Source: Pseudomonas orientalis
Lineage (GTDB): Bacteria > Pseudomonadota > Gammaproteobacteria > Pseudomonadales > Pseudomonadaceae
Reading direction: 5' to 3'
DNA: 64,000 nt
NCBI RefSeq assembly: GCF_022807995.1
Contig: NZ_CP094351.1
Coordinates: 5,069,501-5,133,500, forward strand
In this document: piece by piece, positions 17,254-25,705 of the stretch
Layout: each line of letters starts with the position of its first letter
How positions within the stretch are numbered: the stretch's first letter is position 1
Made by a program: the position numbers and the translations under genes
The notes under the pieces: model-generated
What the model saw: only the letters and a program-made list of their open reading frames with translations
What the model was told of the DNA's origin: nothing
The model's database searches: none

Positions 17254-18327
17254 CTATTGGATGGCCGCCAGCCGCTGCGAAGCGGTCCCTATCGGCAATA
17301 CCGGCGTATTGGACTCAGGCGCGGGTGTGATGCTGATGGCCCCCAGCAAGGCAGAAAGCGCTGCCATGCGGCTCTCCAAATCGATCACACGCGCCTTGAT
17401 GTCATCTTTTTCAGGCCCCGTGGACGCCGGTTGAAAATCAATTTTCCGGACCTTGGCCTCTTTGCCCAGCTCCCTCTCGACATAGCCAATCATGGCCTCA
17501 AGCGAGTCGAGGCGCTCGTCCCTGGTTTGCATCACCCATTGCAGGTTCGGCCCGACAGGCTGCTCTCCACGCAGTTTCGACAAGGTGTTGACCAACAGAA
17601 AAGTTGCGTTCTGCGCATACTCGACGAGCCGCCCTTCTTCGATGCTTTCCGGTGTCACGGGTGCAGGCGCCGGATTGATCAATGGCTTGAGCGCTTCGTT
17701 GACACTCCCGACAACGACCATGCCGATCGACGTCACAGGTACGCTGATCGCCGTCGTGATCGCTGCGGTCTTGAGCAGGGTCCTGTTGGTCGGCGGCAGC
17801 GCAGTCTCTATGGCCTTGACCGCCGTCTTGGCATTCTCTTCAAGGGTTCGCGCAGAAAAAGGCTCGACATCCTGCTGATTGACACGGCCCGAACTGGGCT
17901 GGCCGAACAGCTGGTCGCGGATGTGCGCATCCCTGGAGGCTTGCCAGGCTTTTCGTTGTTTTTCGACGTACGCGGCCATTTCGGGCGTTTGCCCGGCGCC
18001 TGAGGCGGCGTCTCCCGCCTGCCGGGTGCCACTGGCGTGCCCTGGGCCGTCGAACCCGTTCACTTTGGCGTCCACAAAGCCTTGATCGAACTTTTGGTGG
18101 CCTGTCTCCACGCCACCGCGTGTGGTGCCTGCGAGGTTGGGCGCGTCAACCCGTGTCGGGCTCGGCATACTCTCTCTGGAAGCGCCCCTCAGAAGGCCGC
18201 CAATGACCTCACCTATTTTTGAACACGTTATAGTTCGATAGGCTTTTTTGTGATTGATACGCCCTTTGAATACAAGCGCAGTGCGGACAGGAAGTAACGC
18301 CGTTGTTATTGTTGTTGAACGCTTCAT
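17254..18327 (-). CDS. Hypothetical protein paired with the large effector-like gene
   Basis: 357 residues with no domain I can name. From about residue 55 on it is Pro/Gly/Asp-rich and hydrophilic (MPSPTRVDAPNLAG, HASGTRQAGDAASGAGQTPEM), then has one strongly hydrophobic segment (AAITTAISVPVTSIGMVVVGSVN, near 190-212) and a charged helical tail (LDSLEAMIGYVERELGKEAKVRK). The ATG at 18327 has AAGGTG at good spacing, but an ATG at 18168 after AGAGAG would remove an odd basic leader. It lies 89 bases after the 1062-residue gene on the same strand, so they are probably one transcript. Possible accessory or immunity partner; this is inference only. Confidence 0.6.
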   Translation of the reverse strand: MKRSTTITTALLPVRTALVFKGRINHKKAYRTITCSKIGEVIGGLLRGASRESMPSPTRVDAPNLAGTTRGGVETGHQKFDQGFVDAKVNGFDGPGHASGTRQAGDAASGAGQTPEMAAYVEKQRKAWQASRDAHIRDQLFGQPSSGRVNQQDVEPFSARTLEENAKTAVKAIETALPPTNRTLLKTAAITTAISVPVTSIGMVVVGSVNEALKPLINPAPAPVTPESIEEGRLVEYAQNATFLLVNTLSKLRGEQPVGPNLQWVMQTRDERLDSLEAMIGYVERELGKEAKVRKIDFQPASTGPEKDDIKARVIDLESRMAALSALLGAISITPAPESNTPVLPIGTASQRLAAIQ

Positions 18328-18416
18328 CGTCATTCACCTTATTCGGGATAAATAAAACCATTCACATTCCCTGTCGAATGAATATTAATCTTTAGTCACC
18401 TGAACACGTCCCTGTA

Positions 18417-21400
18417 TCAACTGTGCAATGAACTCACAGCACCAAACTGTGCCAACTGAACACCGAACGGCGTTTTAGTCACAACGTTATAGGCATACCA
18501 GGCGCCTTTCTTGAAAATGGCCACGGCAGGCTGCCAGACGTTATTCTCAGCCGCGTAAAAAAAGCCTTTTACGACATCGCCCTCCTTATAAATTTTAGTG
18601 ACATCATAACTCCCATAATGTCCTCTCAACCGTGACAGCACATCATGACCCTGTTCAGCCAAGTACTTCACATCCCTATAACCGGCGCGCGCGCCTTTAT
18701 TTAAATTCTTTGCAATGTCGACTGAGTCGGTATAGCCCACGGACGCACCGATACCCGCCACGACACCGCTTTTAATTACATTCAAAACACCTTTACCCGC
18801 CTTGGTGGCCTTTCGCGCGGCATTCGCGCCGGGAATGACAAAGCCGAGAATGTCGAACCCGAGATTGAATACCGCCCCGCCTATGTCACCTTTGATCGCG
18901 TCTTGGACACCGTCGTAAAAAGGCACGAGGCTCAGAAAAAATCCCTTCAGCTTTTCGTCGTAGGCACGTCCTTTTTCAATCTCGGTGACGCCCGCCGCCT
19001 CCTTTTGCAGGGCACCGTAGTCCTTGGTGAAATAACCACTCGCCGTGTGTGCGAGTGCACCCGATTTATCAGAAAAGTAGTCACCTTGTTTTTCCCCGTC
19101 CGGCGCAGGCGGATCGCGGGTTTTATCCGTTACCCCGTATTGCGCGTAGGCATGCGGCAAACCTGGAATATAACCTTCGCTTCCCCCTCCAAAATAGGAA
19201 CGATCATCCAGGTCGATCCGCCTCCCAGGAAAGCCGTCTTCCTTAACGATCTTGCCTTCGGCGGGAAAGTAACTGTAGGCGCTGACGCTGCCATCAGGCT
19301 CCACCACTTTCATCAGCAACCCGTGCCTGCCCTTGAGCGCTTCAAGTTCCTGCGCAGTGGGCGTTGGAGGCAGGCATTCCCTGGGAGTAAACACCCCCGA
19401 GGTGCAAGGCCCGTTCTTGATGTAGGCGCGGGACACCTCAAAAAAACTGACGTCCGATTGGCCGATACGCAGCCTGTCTGCCATGGGCAGCAGTGACAGC
19501 TGATATTTGAACTGGATAGCCCAGGCAGTTTCCTGAACCTTGCGATACTCCTGAAACTTCGCAGCAAACACTTTATTAATGTCAGGTGTCAGTTCAGACA
19601 GGCGCGACTTCAAACGCTCATAGGGAAAACGCTGCTCATCCGTGGACATCCAATAGTCCGGCTGGATCGGCCCCGTCATGTAAATATCCAACAGCGAAAG
19701 CGGCTTATGCTTTACGGATGTCTGCTGCATCACTTCAAGCGTCGGGTCGACCTCCGGAAATACCCGCTTCAACTCAGCCAGCGCCAACTCACGGCGCGTC
19801 GGCGGCGGTGTCTGCATGGCATTACTCGCCCAGCGAAGCTCTTTTTGCTGCTTGTTGAGTATCCGTTGCGCCTGCTCGGCCTGCGCATCCGAATAAATCT
19901 GAGCCGGGCTGGTGTCTATCACGCGGTTGGCAATGCCCCAGGCAAGGATCGGATCGCGCACGGCAAAGGCCAGTTGATCCTCACCCTCGATGGACACCGG
20001 CGGCGTATTACCGAAAGCCATCACCTGGCTGAAGGTCATGTTTGCCGCCGCACCAGGCACTTGCTGCTCTATGCGCGAAACCTCTATACAAAAATTCGTC
20101 CAGGTGTGGGAGCCGTATACCAGATTGGGCGGGATGTTTTTTACCAGGAACTCAGGCGCTGCCGCCGATAACAAAAGGCGTGCGGCGACGGCTGCGCCCT
20201 CGTTGCCGATTCTGCCGGCAAGGTGTGTCGTAAAGCGCTTGACGATGTCGGCCGACGAAGCGCCTGCGTTATCAGCGCCATACAAGTTGTAGCCCGCCAG
20301 GTTGAACCGCGACTTGGCCAGGCCGGGATCGAGTTCCTGGACCAGGGCTGCGCCAAGACTTTCAATCGCGCTTGTGGGTGTGTCGATAACCTTGAGCACC
20401 TCTTGGATCAAGCTGCCCAGCCGCTGCGCCTCGGGCGTGCGCAGGAGCTGGTCGAGGGCGATTGCCGGATAATCCGCCATGGCCTTTCTCAGGTTGTCTG
20501 GAAGATGACTGATCAACCGACTCAAGAGGCTGCCCGCTCCAGGCCCGCTTGTCGTATCTGGCCCGGTCTGCGCCTTGACGAGCTTTGCCATCTTGCGCAG
20601 TGAGGTAGACGACAGCCCCTGCCCAATGTGCCTTACGCCGCCTTTGTCCACGCCCGGCGCCCTGGGCGCCAGGTCAAAGGACAGTGCCAAGGCCAACGCA
20701 TGAGCCTGAGCACTGTTCGCGGGCATTTTATAGCCTTCCAGCGTGAGCATCCGGGCCAGGCTCACGGTTTTGCTCGGCTCTCGATCAAACAGCGCAGAGC
20801 GAGGATCGATGAGCACGTTGATCTGCTCCAGATCGATACGCCCGTCAGCGTCATCGACCAGGGCGCTCAATGCGCTCAACAGGCTGTGCCGATTGGCCTC
20901 ATCGCCCAGCGCTTGCCGATGCGCCGCCAGCGCGGCGTCGGAGTGGGTCGACAGGTGACGCTCATCAAGTGTGAAGCCGGGATTATCCGTGAGCTGTTTG
21001 AGGCGAACGCTGACTTGGGCGCCGTCAAAAAGATCAGGTTCCTTGTAGAATTGCGCGACCAGGGTCATCGACACGCCGCCCTGCCCGCTCCCTGGGTATC
21101 GCACCGCCTGACCGTGTTCCGGGGCGAATACCCTGCCAACGGCCAGGAGCGTGCGGGACACATCAGCCCATCCTGAATCGTCCGACAGATAAAAGGTTTT
21201 GGGCCGGCCGTCTACATAGCCTTTTATTTCCCCGCGTGCGGGAATCAGTGTCAGGTAGCGCGTATCAAGCCCCTGCTTTTTAGCCCACGCTGAAAAGACT
21301 TCGCTTTTAAATGCGCTGTCCAATTGGGCATACCAGAGCGCTACCGTCGAGTGGGGCGGGACCTGCACATCGGGTGGCCGGATTGAAGTTCTATAGCGAC

Positions 21401-21605
21401 CGTCACGCAATAATGAGACGAACGAACTGGCGACCTCGGCATCGGCCTCGGCGCGACGTGTTGAGTGGGTTTTACTGGTCTCGGTCGCCATACGGCTTTT
21501 ATCGACTACGACAGAACCTGCGTGGTTTGCGTGAACTTCGCCTCGTTCAGCAATTGAGTTGAAGGACGCTGTCATTGGGGGCGCAGACGCCGTTGGAATA
21601 CTCAT
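18417..21605 (-). CDS. Large putative secreted toxin/effector (1062 aa)
   Basis: Long hydrophilic protein without a signal peptide. The Ser/Thr/Ala-rich, apparently disordered first 60 residues (MSIPTASAPPMTASFNSIAE) are a style seen in secreted effectors. Near residues 888-960 is a segment LSLVPFYDGVQDAIKGD followed by FDILGFVIPGANAARKATKAGKG, which I recognise as resembling a motif shared by large Pseudomonas toxins often described as dermonecrotic-like or membrane-targeting. I see no enzymatic active site. GGGAGG lies 4 bases before the ATG. Flanks are AT-rich, and mpl and eatR appear to be direct neighbours elsewhere, so the pair looks inserted. Function and secretion route are not shown. 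Confidence 0.6.
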   Translation of the reverse strand: MSIPTASAPPMTASFNSIAERGEVHANHAGSVVVDKSRMATETSKTHSTRRAEADAEVASSFVSLLRDGRYRTSIRPPDVQVPPHSTVALWYAQLDSAFKSEVFSAWAKKQGLDTRYLTLIPARGEIKGYVDGRPKTFYLSDDSGWADVSRTLLAVGRVFAPEHGQAVRYPGSGQGGVSMTLVAQFYKEPDLFDGAQVSVRLKQLTDNPGFTLDERHLSTHSDAALAAHRQALGDEANRHSLLSALSALVDDADGRIDLEQINVLIDPRSALFDREPSKTVSLARMLTLEGYKMPANSAQAHALALALSFDLAPRAPGVDKGGVRHIGQGLSSTSLRKMAKLVKAQTGPDTTSGPGAGSLLSRLISHLPDNLRKAMADYPAIALDQLLRTPEAQRLGSLIQEVLKVIDTPTSAIESLGAALVQELDPGLAKSRFNLAGYNLYGADNAGASSADIVKRFTTHLAGRIGNEGAAVAARLLLSAAAPEFLVKNIPPNLVYGSHTWTNFCIEVSRIEQQVPGAAANMTFSQVMAFGNTPPVSIEGEDQLAFAVRDPILAWGIANRVIDTSPAQIYSDAQAEQAQRILNKQQKELRWASNAMQTPPPTRRELALAELKRVFPEVDPTLEVMQQTSVKHKPLSLLDIYMTGPIQPDYWMSTDEQRFPYERLKSRLSELTPDINKVFAAKFQEYRKVQETAWAIQFKYQLSLLPMADRLRIGQSDVSFFEVSRAYIKNGPCTSGVFTPRECLPPTPTAQELEALKGRHGLLMKVVEPDGSVSAYSYFPAEGKIVKEDGFPGRRIDLDDRSYFGGGSEGYIPGLPHAYAQYGVTDKTRDPPAPDGEKQGDYFSDKSGALAHTASGYFTKDYGALQKEAAGVTEIEKGRAYDEKLKGFFLSLVPFYDGVQDAIKGDIGGAVFNLGFDILGFVIPGANAARKATKAGKGVLNVIKSGVVAGIGASVGYTDSVDIAKNLNKGARAGYRDVKYLAEQGHDVLSRLRGHYGSYDVTKIYKEGDVVKGFFYAAENNVWQPAVAIFKKGAWYAYNVVTKTPFGVQLAQFGAVSSLHS

Positions 21606-21787
21606 AACCCTCCCTGAATACAGTGATCAAGCTTCTAAACAACCGAAGTTTTAATGTACTCAATGAGTGGAGCAAACATGCAAAATACGCGACTTTTAAA
21701 ATCGACATAATATTGCCGATCCGATAACTTACACACCTCGATTACTTATTAACTCAAGTACAAATAAAAATTCAAAAAGGCTGTAGG
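21606..21787. other. AT-rich intergenic region upstream of the effector-like gene
   Basis: 182 bases, clearly AT-richer than the neighbours, separating the effector-like gene from the end of eatR. It should contain the effector promoter. I looked for a type III hrp box (GGAACC with CCAC about 15 bases on) and found none. Confidence 0.4.
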
Positions 21788-23707
21788 CTAAACGACCGAA
21801 CCTCGTGAAATTTCATACTTTCTCAACTTGCGGTACAACGTGTTGCGGCTGACGCCCAAGTGCACTGCCGCCTGGCTCATATGCCAGCGCTGTTGATTCA
21901 GAGCGGCCAGCAGGGTTGACCGCTCGGCCTCTTCAAAGGGGGACAGCGAAGTCATACTTGATTGAGCGTCAGGGACCCGCGCGTGACGAATCATCGGCGG
22001 TAAATGTTCCGGGCCGACCTTGCCGTCTTCGCACAACGCGACCAGCGTGCGTAATACCGTACGCAACTGTCGGACGTTGCCCGGCCAGGCAAACGCCAAC
22101 AACGCGTCACGCGCCGCCGGCTGCAGATATACAGTTTGTTCACCGGCTTCCTGCGCCAGCAGCAGGTCCAGCAACTGCGATTTATCAGCGCGCTGACGCA
22201 ATGCCGGCAGCGCAACTTCCAGGCCATTGAGCCGATAATACAAATCCTCGCGAAAGCTGCCGTCTTCTACCCGAGCCAATAGATTGCGGTGGGTAGCGCT
22301 GATAATTCTGACATTCACCGCCTGGGGCTCCCCACCGATAGGCACCACCAGGCGATCTTCCAGCACTCTGAGCAGTCGCGTCTGCAAGGCCAGGGGCATG
22401 TCGCCGATCTCGTCAAGGAACAGGGTGCCACCATCGGCTTGCTGCAGCTTGCCTTGCATGCCCTCCTTGCGTGCGCCGGTAAAACTGCCGCCGCGATAGC
22501 CGAACAATTCGCTCTCGATCAGGTTTTCCGGGATAGCGGCGCAGTTGAGGGCAACGAACGGTTTGTCGGCACGCTGGCTGGCCAGATGCACCGCCTTGGC
22601 AAAGGCTTCCTTGCCCGAGCCGGTTTCGCCATTGACCAGCAAGGGTACATCACGCTCGAACACCCGCACGGACTGGCTGAAAGCCTGTCGCAGCGCCGGG
22701 TCGTCCAGGCAGACACCGGGTAAACGCGAACGGCCAGGAACAGTCGGTTTGGCGGTGGGGGCCGGGGCCGAGCGCCCCTGCCCGCGTAACGCCGCGAACA
22801 ACTGGCGGCCATCGCGGGTACGCAACGGCCAGCCGGTCGTGGCATTGGCGCTGGCGCGCCCCAGCAACTGATCCAGGGAGCAGTCGAAAACCGCTTCCAC
22901 CGGCTGGCCCAACACGCTGCCGCGAAGCTGCCCCAGCAGGTTCAGCGCGCTCTGGTTGAGCGCACAGATGCGCCCGTCGCCATCAAAGGCCAGCAGCCCT
23001 TCACTGAACAACCCGACCGACTCCGCCTGCAGGTGAAAACGCAACAACCAGTGATGCTCGAAGTGGCGCAAAAAGTAGCAGCTTTCAATCATCTTGGCCG
23101 ACAGGTTGACCAGCGCCATGGTGTGGAACTGGCTCTGGCGCGACACGGTTTCGCGGGCAGACGATACATCCAGCACCGCCAGCAGCTCACCGTGCGGGTC
23201 GAACACCGGGCTCGCCGAACAAGTCAGCCCGGTGTGACGACCACGAAAATGCTCGTCACGGTGGATAGTCAGTGATTGGCGCTCGACCAGGCAGGTGCCG
23301 ATGCCATTGGTGCCCTCGCAGGCCTCGCTCCAGTCGGCGCCCAGCCACAGCCCGGCGCGCTCGAAAATCCTGCGCTCGGACGGCGCGGTGACGCAGTTGA
23401 GGATCACCCCGCGTGCATCGGTGAGCAGCACCGCGTGCCCCGCGCCCGAAAGCTGCTGGTGCAGGCTGTTCATTTCGGTGCCGGCGATGTGCAAGACCTG
23501 GCGCAAGCGTTCGCGGCTTTCCAGCAAGCGGTCATGCTCCAGCACAGTGGGGGCGACGGTCAGCGCAGGGTCGAGGTGGTAGTCCTCCAGGCAACGCAAC
23601 CAGGAGCGGGCAATGGACGGGTCGCTGCCCGGCCCGTGAGGCGGCTCTTGCCCACGGGTAACGGTGAGAACCTGCTGGGCATGGCGACTGAAATGATCGT
23701 TGTGCAT
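21788..23707 (-). CDS. eatR: Sigma-54-dependent activator of ethanolamine catabolism (AcoR/EatR type)
   Basis: 639-residue enhancer-binding protein: N-terminal GAF-like sensor (to about 220), a PAS-like segment (LLAFDGDGRICALNQSALNLLG), the AAA+ domain with Walker A GETGSGKEAFAKAVH and Walker B GGTLFLDEIGDMP, and a Fis-type helix-turn-helix at the end (MSQAAVHLGVSRNTLYRKLRKY). The sigma-54 contact loop reads GSFTGA instead of GAFTGA. It is divergent from exaC, whose upstream region carries a -24/-12 promoter, fitting EatR control of exaC-eat-eutBC. The ATG at 23707 (MHNDHFSRHAQQ) is chosen. Confidence 0.88.
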   Translation of the reverse strand: MHNDHFSRHAQQVLTVTRGQEPPHGPGSDPSIARSWLRCLEDYHLDPALTVAPTVLEHDRLLESRERLRQVLHIAGTEMNSLHQQLSGAGHAVLLTDARGVILNCVTAPSERRIFERAGLWLGADWSEACEGTNGIGTCLVERQSLTIHRDEHFRGRHTGLTCSASPVFDPHGELLAVLDVSSARETVSRQSQFHTMALVNLSAKMIESCYFLRHFEHHWLLRFHLQAESVGLFSEGLLAFDGDGRICALNQSALNLLGQLRGSVLGQPVEAVFDCSLDQLLGRASANATTGWPLRTRDGRQLFAALRGQGRSAPAPTAKPTVPGRSRLPGVCLDDPALRQAFSQSVRVFERDVPLLVNGETGSGKEAFAKAVHLASQRADKPFVALNCAAIPENLIESELFGYRGGSFTGARKEGMQGKLQQADGGTLFLDEIGDMPLALQTRLLRVLEDRLVVPIGGEPQAVNVRIISATHRNLLARVEDGSFREDLYYRLNGLEVALPALRQRADKSQLLDLLLAQEAGEQTVYLQPAARDALLAFAWPGNVRQLRTVLRTLVALCEDGKVGPEHLPPMIRHARVPDAQSSMTSLSPFEEAERSTLLAALNQQRWHMSQAAVHLGVSRNTLYRKLRKYEISRGSVV

Positions 23708-23897
23708 GTTCTTATTATTCTCCCTGCGTGAGAACGCCCAGCATCCCCCAGGCACCCGGCCATTGCAATCCCGGGCCGACCCACCGGTCACTGGCTGTAC
23801 CGTTTATGGCACACACTGTCACCCGTCTGTATCGATCCGGCCACAGTCATGCCTTGTGGATAAAACCAAACCCTTGATTTAACTGGCCCGCACCCAG

Positions 23898-23913
23898 TGG
23901 CCCGACCTTTGCT
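23898..23913 (+). promoter_or_regulatory. Sigma-54 (-24/-12) promoter of exaC
   Basis: TGGCCCG-ACCT-TTGCT matches the RpoN consensus TGGCACG-N4-TTGCW with a single change, with GG and GC at the correct spacing. It lies 65 bases upstream of the exaC start and next to the divergent sigma-54 activator gene. Confidence 0.8.
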
Positions 23914-23978
23914 CTACGCTTTAATAACGCGCTTGCCGCGCTGTACTCCGATAAACATAAAAGCAGGAGATGCCCACC

Positions 23979-25499
23979 ATGCGTTATGCACACCCCGGTA
24001 CTGAAGGCGCCATCGTTTCGTTCAAGGCCAAGTACGGCAACTACATCGGTGGCGAATTTGTTGCGCCGGTCGATGGCAATTACTTCACCAACACTTCGCC
24101 GGTCAACGGCAAGCCCATCGCTGATTTCCCGCGCTCCACCGCCAAAGACATCGACAAGGCGCTGGATGCCGCCCATGCCGCCGCCGACGCCTGGGGCAAG
24201 ACCAGCGCCCAGGACCGCTCGCTGGTCCTGCTGAAAATCGCCGATCGCATCGAACAGAACCTCGAACTGCTGGCCATCACCGAGACCTGGGACAACGGCA
24301 AGGCCGTGCGTGAAACCCTCAACGCCGACATCCCGCTGGCCGCCGACCACTTCCGCTACTTCGCCGGCTGCATCCGCGCCCAGGAAGGCAGCAGCGCCGA
24401 AATCAACGAACTCACCGCTGCCTATCACTTCCACGAACCGCTGGGCGTGGTCGGCCAGATCATCCCGTGGAACTTCCCCCTGCTGATGGCCGCCTGGAAA
24501 CTCGCCCCGGCCCTGGCCGCCGGTAACTGCGTGGTCCTCAAGCCGGCCGAGCAGACGCCGCTGGGCATCAACGTGCTGATGGAACTGATCGGCGACTTGC
24601 TGCCACCCGGCGTACTCAATGTGGTGCACGGTTTCGGTAAAGAAGCCGGCGAAGCCCTGGCCACCAGCAAGCGCATCGCCAAGATCGCCTTTACCGGTTC
24701 CACCCCGGTGGGTTCGCACATCATGCATGCGGCGGCCGAGAACATCATTCCGTCCACCGTTGAACTGGGCGGCAAGTCGCCGAACATCTTCTTCGCCGAC
24801 ATCATGAAAGCCGAACCGCAATTTATCGAAAAGGCTGCCGAAGGCCTGGTGCTGGCGTTCTTCAACCAGGGCGAAGTGTGCACCTGCCCGTCCCGCGCGC
24901 TGGTGGAAGAATCGATCTACGACGACTTCATGAAAGTGGTGATGAAGAAAGTCGAGTCGATCAAACGTGGCGACCCGCTGGACACCGATACCATGGTCGG
25001 CGCCCAGGCCTCCGAACAGCAGTTCGACAAGATCCTGTCCTACCTGGAAATCGCCAAGGGCGAAGGCGCGCAGCTGCTCACCGGCGGCAAGGTGGAGAAA
25101 CTCAGCGGTGACTTGGCAACCGGCTATTACATCCAGCCGACCCTGCTCAAGGGCACCAATGAAATGCGCGTGTTCCAGGAAGAAATCTTCGGCCCGGTGG
25201 TGAGCATCACCACTTTCAAGGACGAAGCCGAAGCCCTGGCGATTGCCAACGACACCGAGTTCGGCCTGGGCGCCGGCCTGTGGACGCGCGACATTAACCG
25301 TGCCTACCGCATGGGCCGCGCAATCAAGGCCGGCCGCGTGTGGACCAATTGCTACCACCTGTACCCGGCGCATGCCGCGTTTGGCGGTTACAAGAAGTCC
25401 GGTGTGGGGCGCGAGACGCACAAGATGATGCTGGACCATTACCAGCAGACGAAAAACTTGCTGGTGAGTTACGACATCAATCCGCTGGGCTTTTTCTAA
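23979..25499 (+). CDS. exaC: NAD-dependent acetaldehyde dehydrogenase ExaC
   Basis: 506-residue aldehyde dehydrogenase that oxidises the acetaldehyde released from ethanolamine (and from ethanol). Motifs: IIPWNFPLLMAAWKLAPALAAGN, the catalytic Glu in VELGGKSPNIFF, and the active-site segment NQGEVCTCPSRALV with the catalytic Cys at 301. Start ATG at 23979 has AGGAG nine bases upstream; the ATG at 23970 abuts it. First gene of the ethanolamine unit. Confidence 0.95.
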   Translation: MRYAHPGTEGAIVSFKAKYGNYIGGEFVAPVDGNYFTNTSPVNGKPIADFPRSTAKDIDKALDAAHAAADAWGKTSAQDRSLVLLKIADRIEQNLELLAITETWDNGKAVRETLNADIPLAADHFRYFAGCIRAQEGSSAEINELTAAYHFHEPLGVVGQIIPWNFPLLMAAWKLAPALAAGNCVVLKPAEQTPLGINVLMELIGDLLPPGVLNVVHGFGKEAGEALATSKRIAKIAFTGSTPVGSHIMHAAAENIIPSTVELGGKSPNIFFADIMKAEPQFIEKAAEGLVLAFFNQGEVCTCPSRALVEESIYDDFMKVVMKKVESIKRGDPLDTDTMVGAQASEQQFDKILSYLEIAKGEGAQLLTGGKVEKLSGDLATGYYIQPTLLKGTNEMRVFQEEIFGPVVSITTFKDEAEALAIANDTEFGLGAGLWTRDINRAYRMGRAIKAGRVWTNCYHLYPAHAAFGGYKKSGVGRETHKMMLDHYQQTKNLLVSYDINPLGFF

Positions 25500-25536
25500 C
25501 CCTCAACCCCCGCCCACTTTTGCAATGCGATCAAAG

Positions 25537-25623
25537 GTGGGAGGGGGCTTGCCCCCGATTGCAGTGGATCAGCCAACACTGAATTGATTGACACACCGCC
25601 ATCGGGGGCAAGCTCCCTCCCAC
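25537..25623. repeat. REPIN, GTGGGAGGGGGCTTGC family
   Basis: Full doublet with a slightly mutated right arm (AAGCTCCCTCCCAC). It sits inside the exaC-eat gap of a presumed operon and so may shape mRNA processing between dehydrogenase and permease. Confidence 0.9.
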
Positions 25624-25679
25624 ATTTGGATCCGCATAAATATTTTCGATGCGCATTCGGCACACAGAGGCCGAGTTAA

Positions 25680-25690
25680 AACAATAAGAA
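25680..25690 (+). promoter_or_regulatory. Candidate Crc/Hfq CA motif before the eat start
   Basis: AACAATAAGAA fits AANAANAANAA, the A-rich target of the Hfq-Crc catabolite repression complex in pseudomonads. It ends 15 bases before the ATG of the permease gene and overlaps the ribosome-binding region. Confidence 0.5.
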
Positions 25691-25705
25691 TGGAAGGTAC
25701 TTCCC

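Noticed and set aside
21606..21787. Type III hrp-box promoter upstream of the effector-like gene
   Set aside because: A CCACTCA-like half is present near the middle, but there is no GGAACC half at the needed distance.
23847..25439. A 530-codon open frame on the minus strand over exaC
   Set aside because: High-GC shadow of a clear aldehyde dehydrogenase; no recognisable domain.
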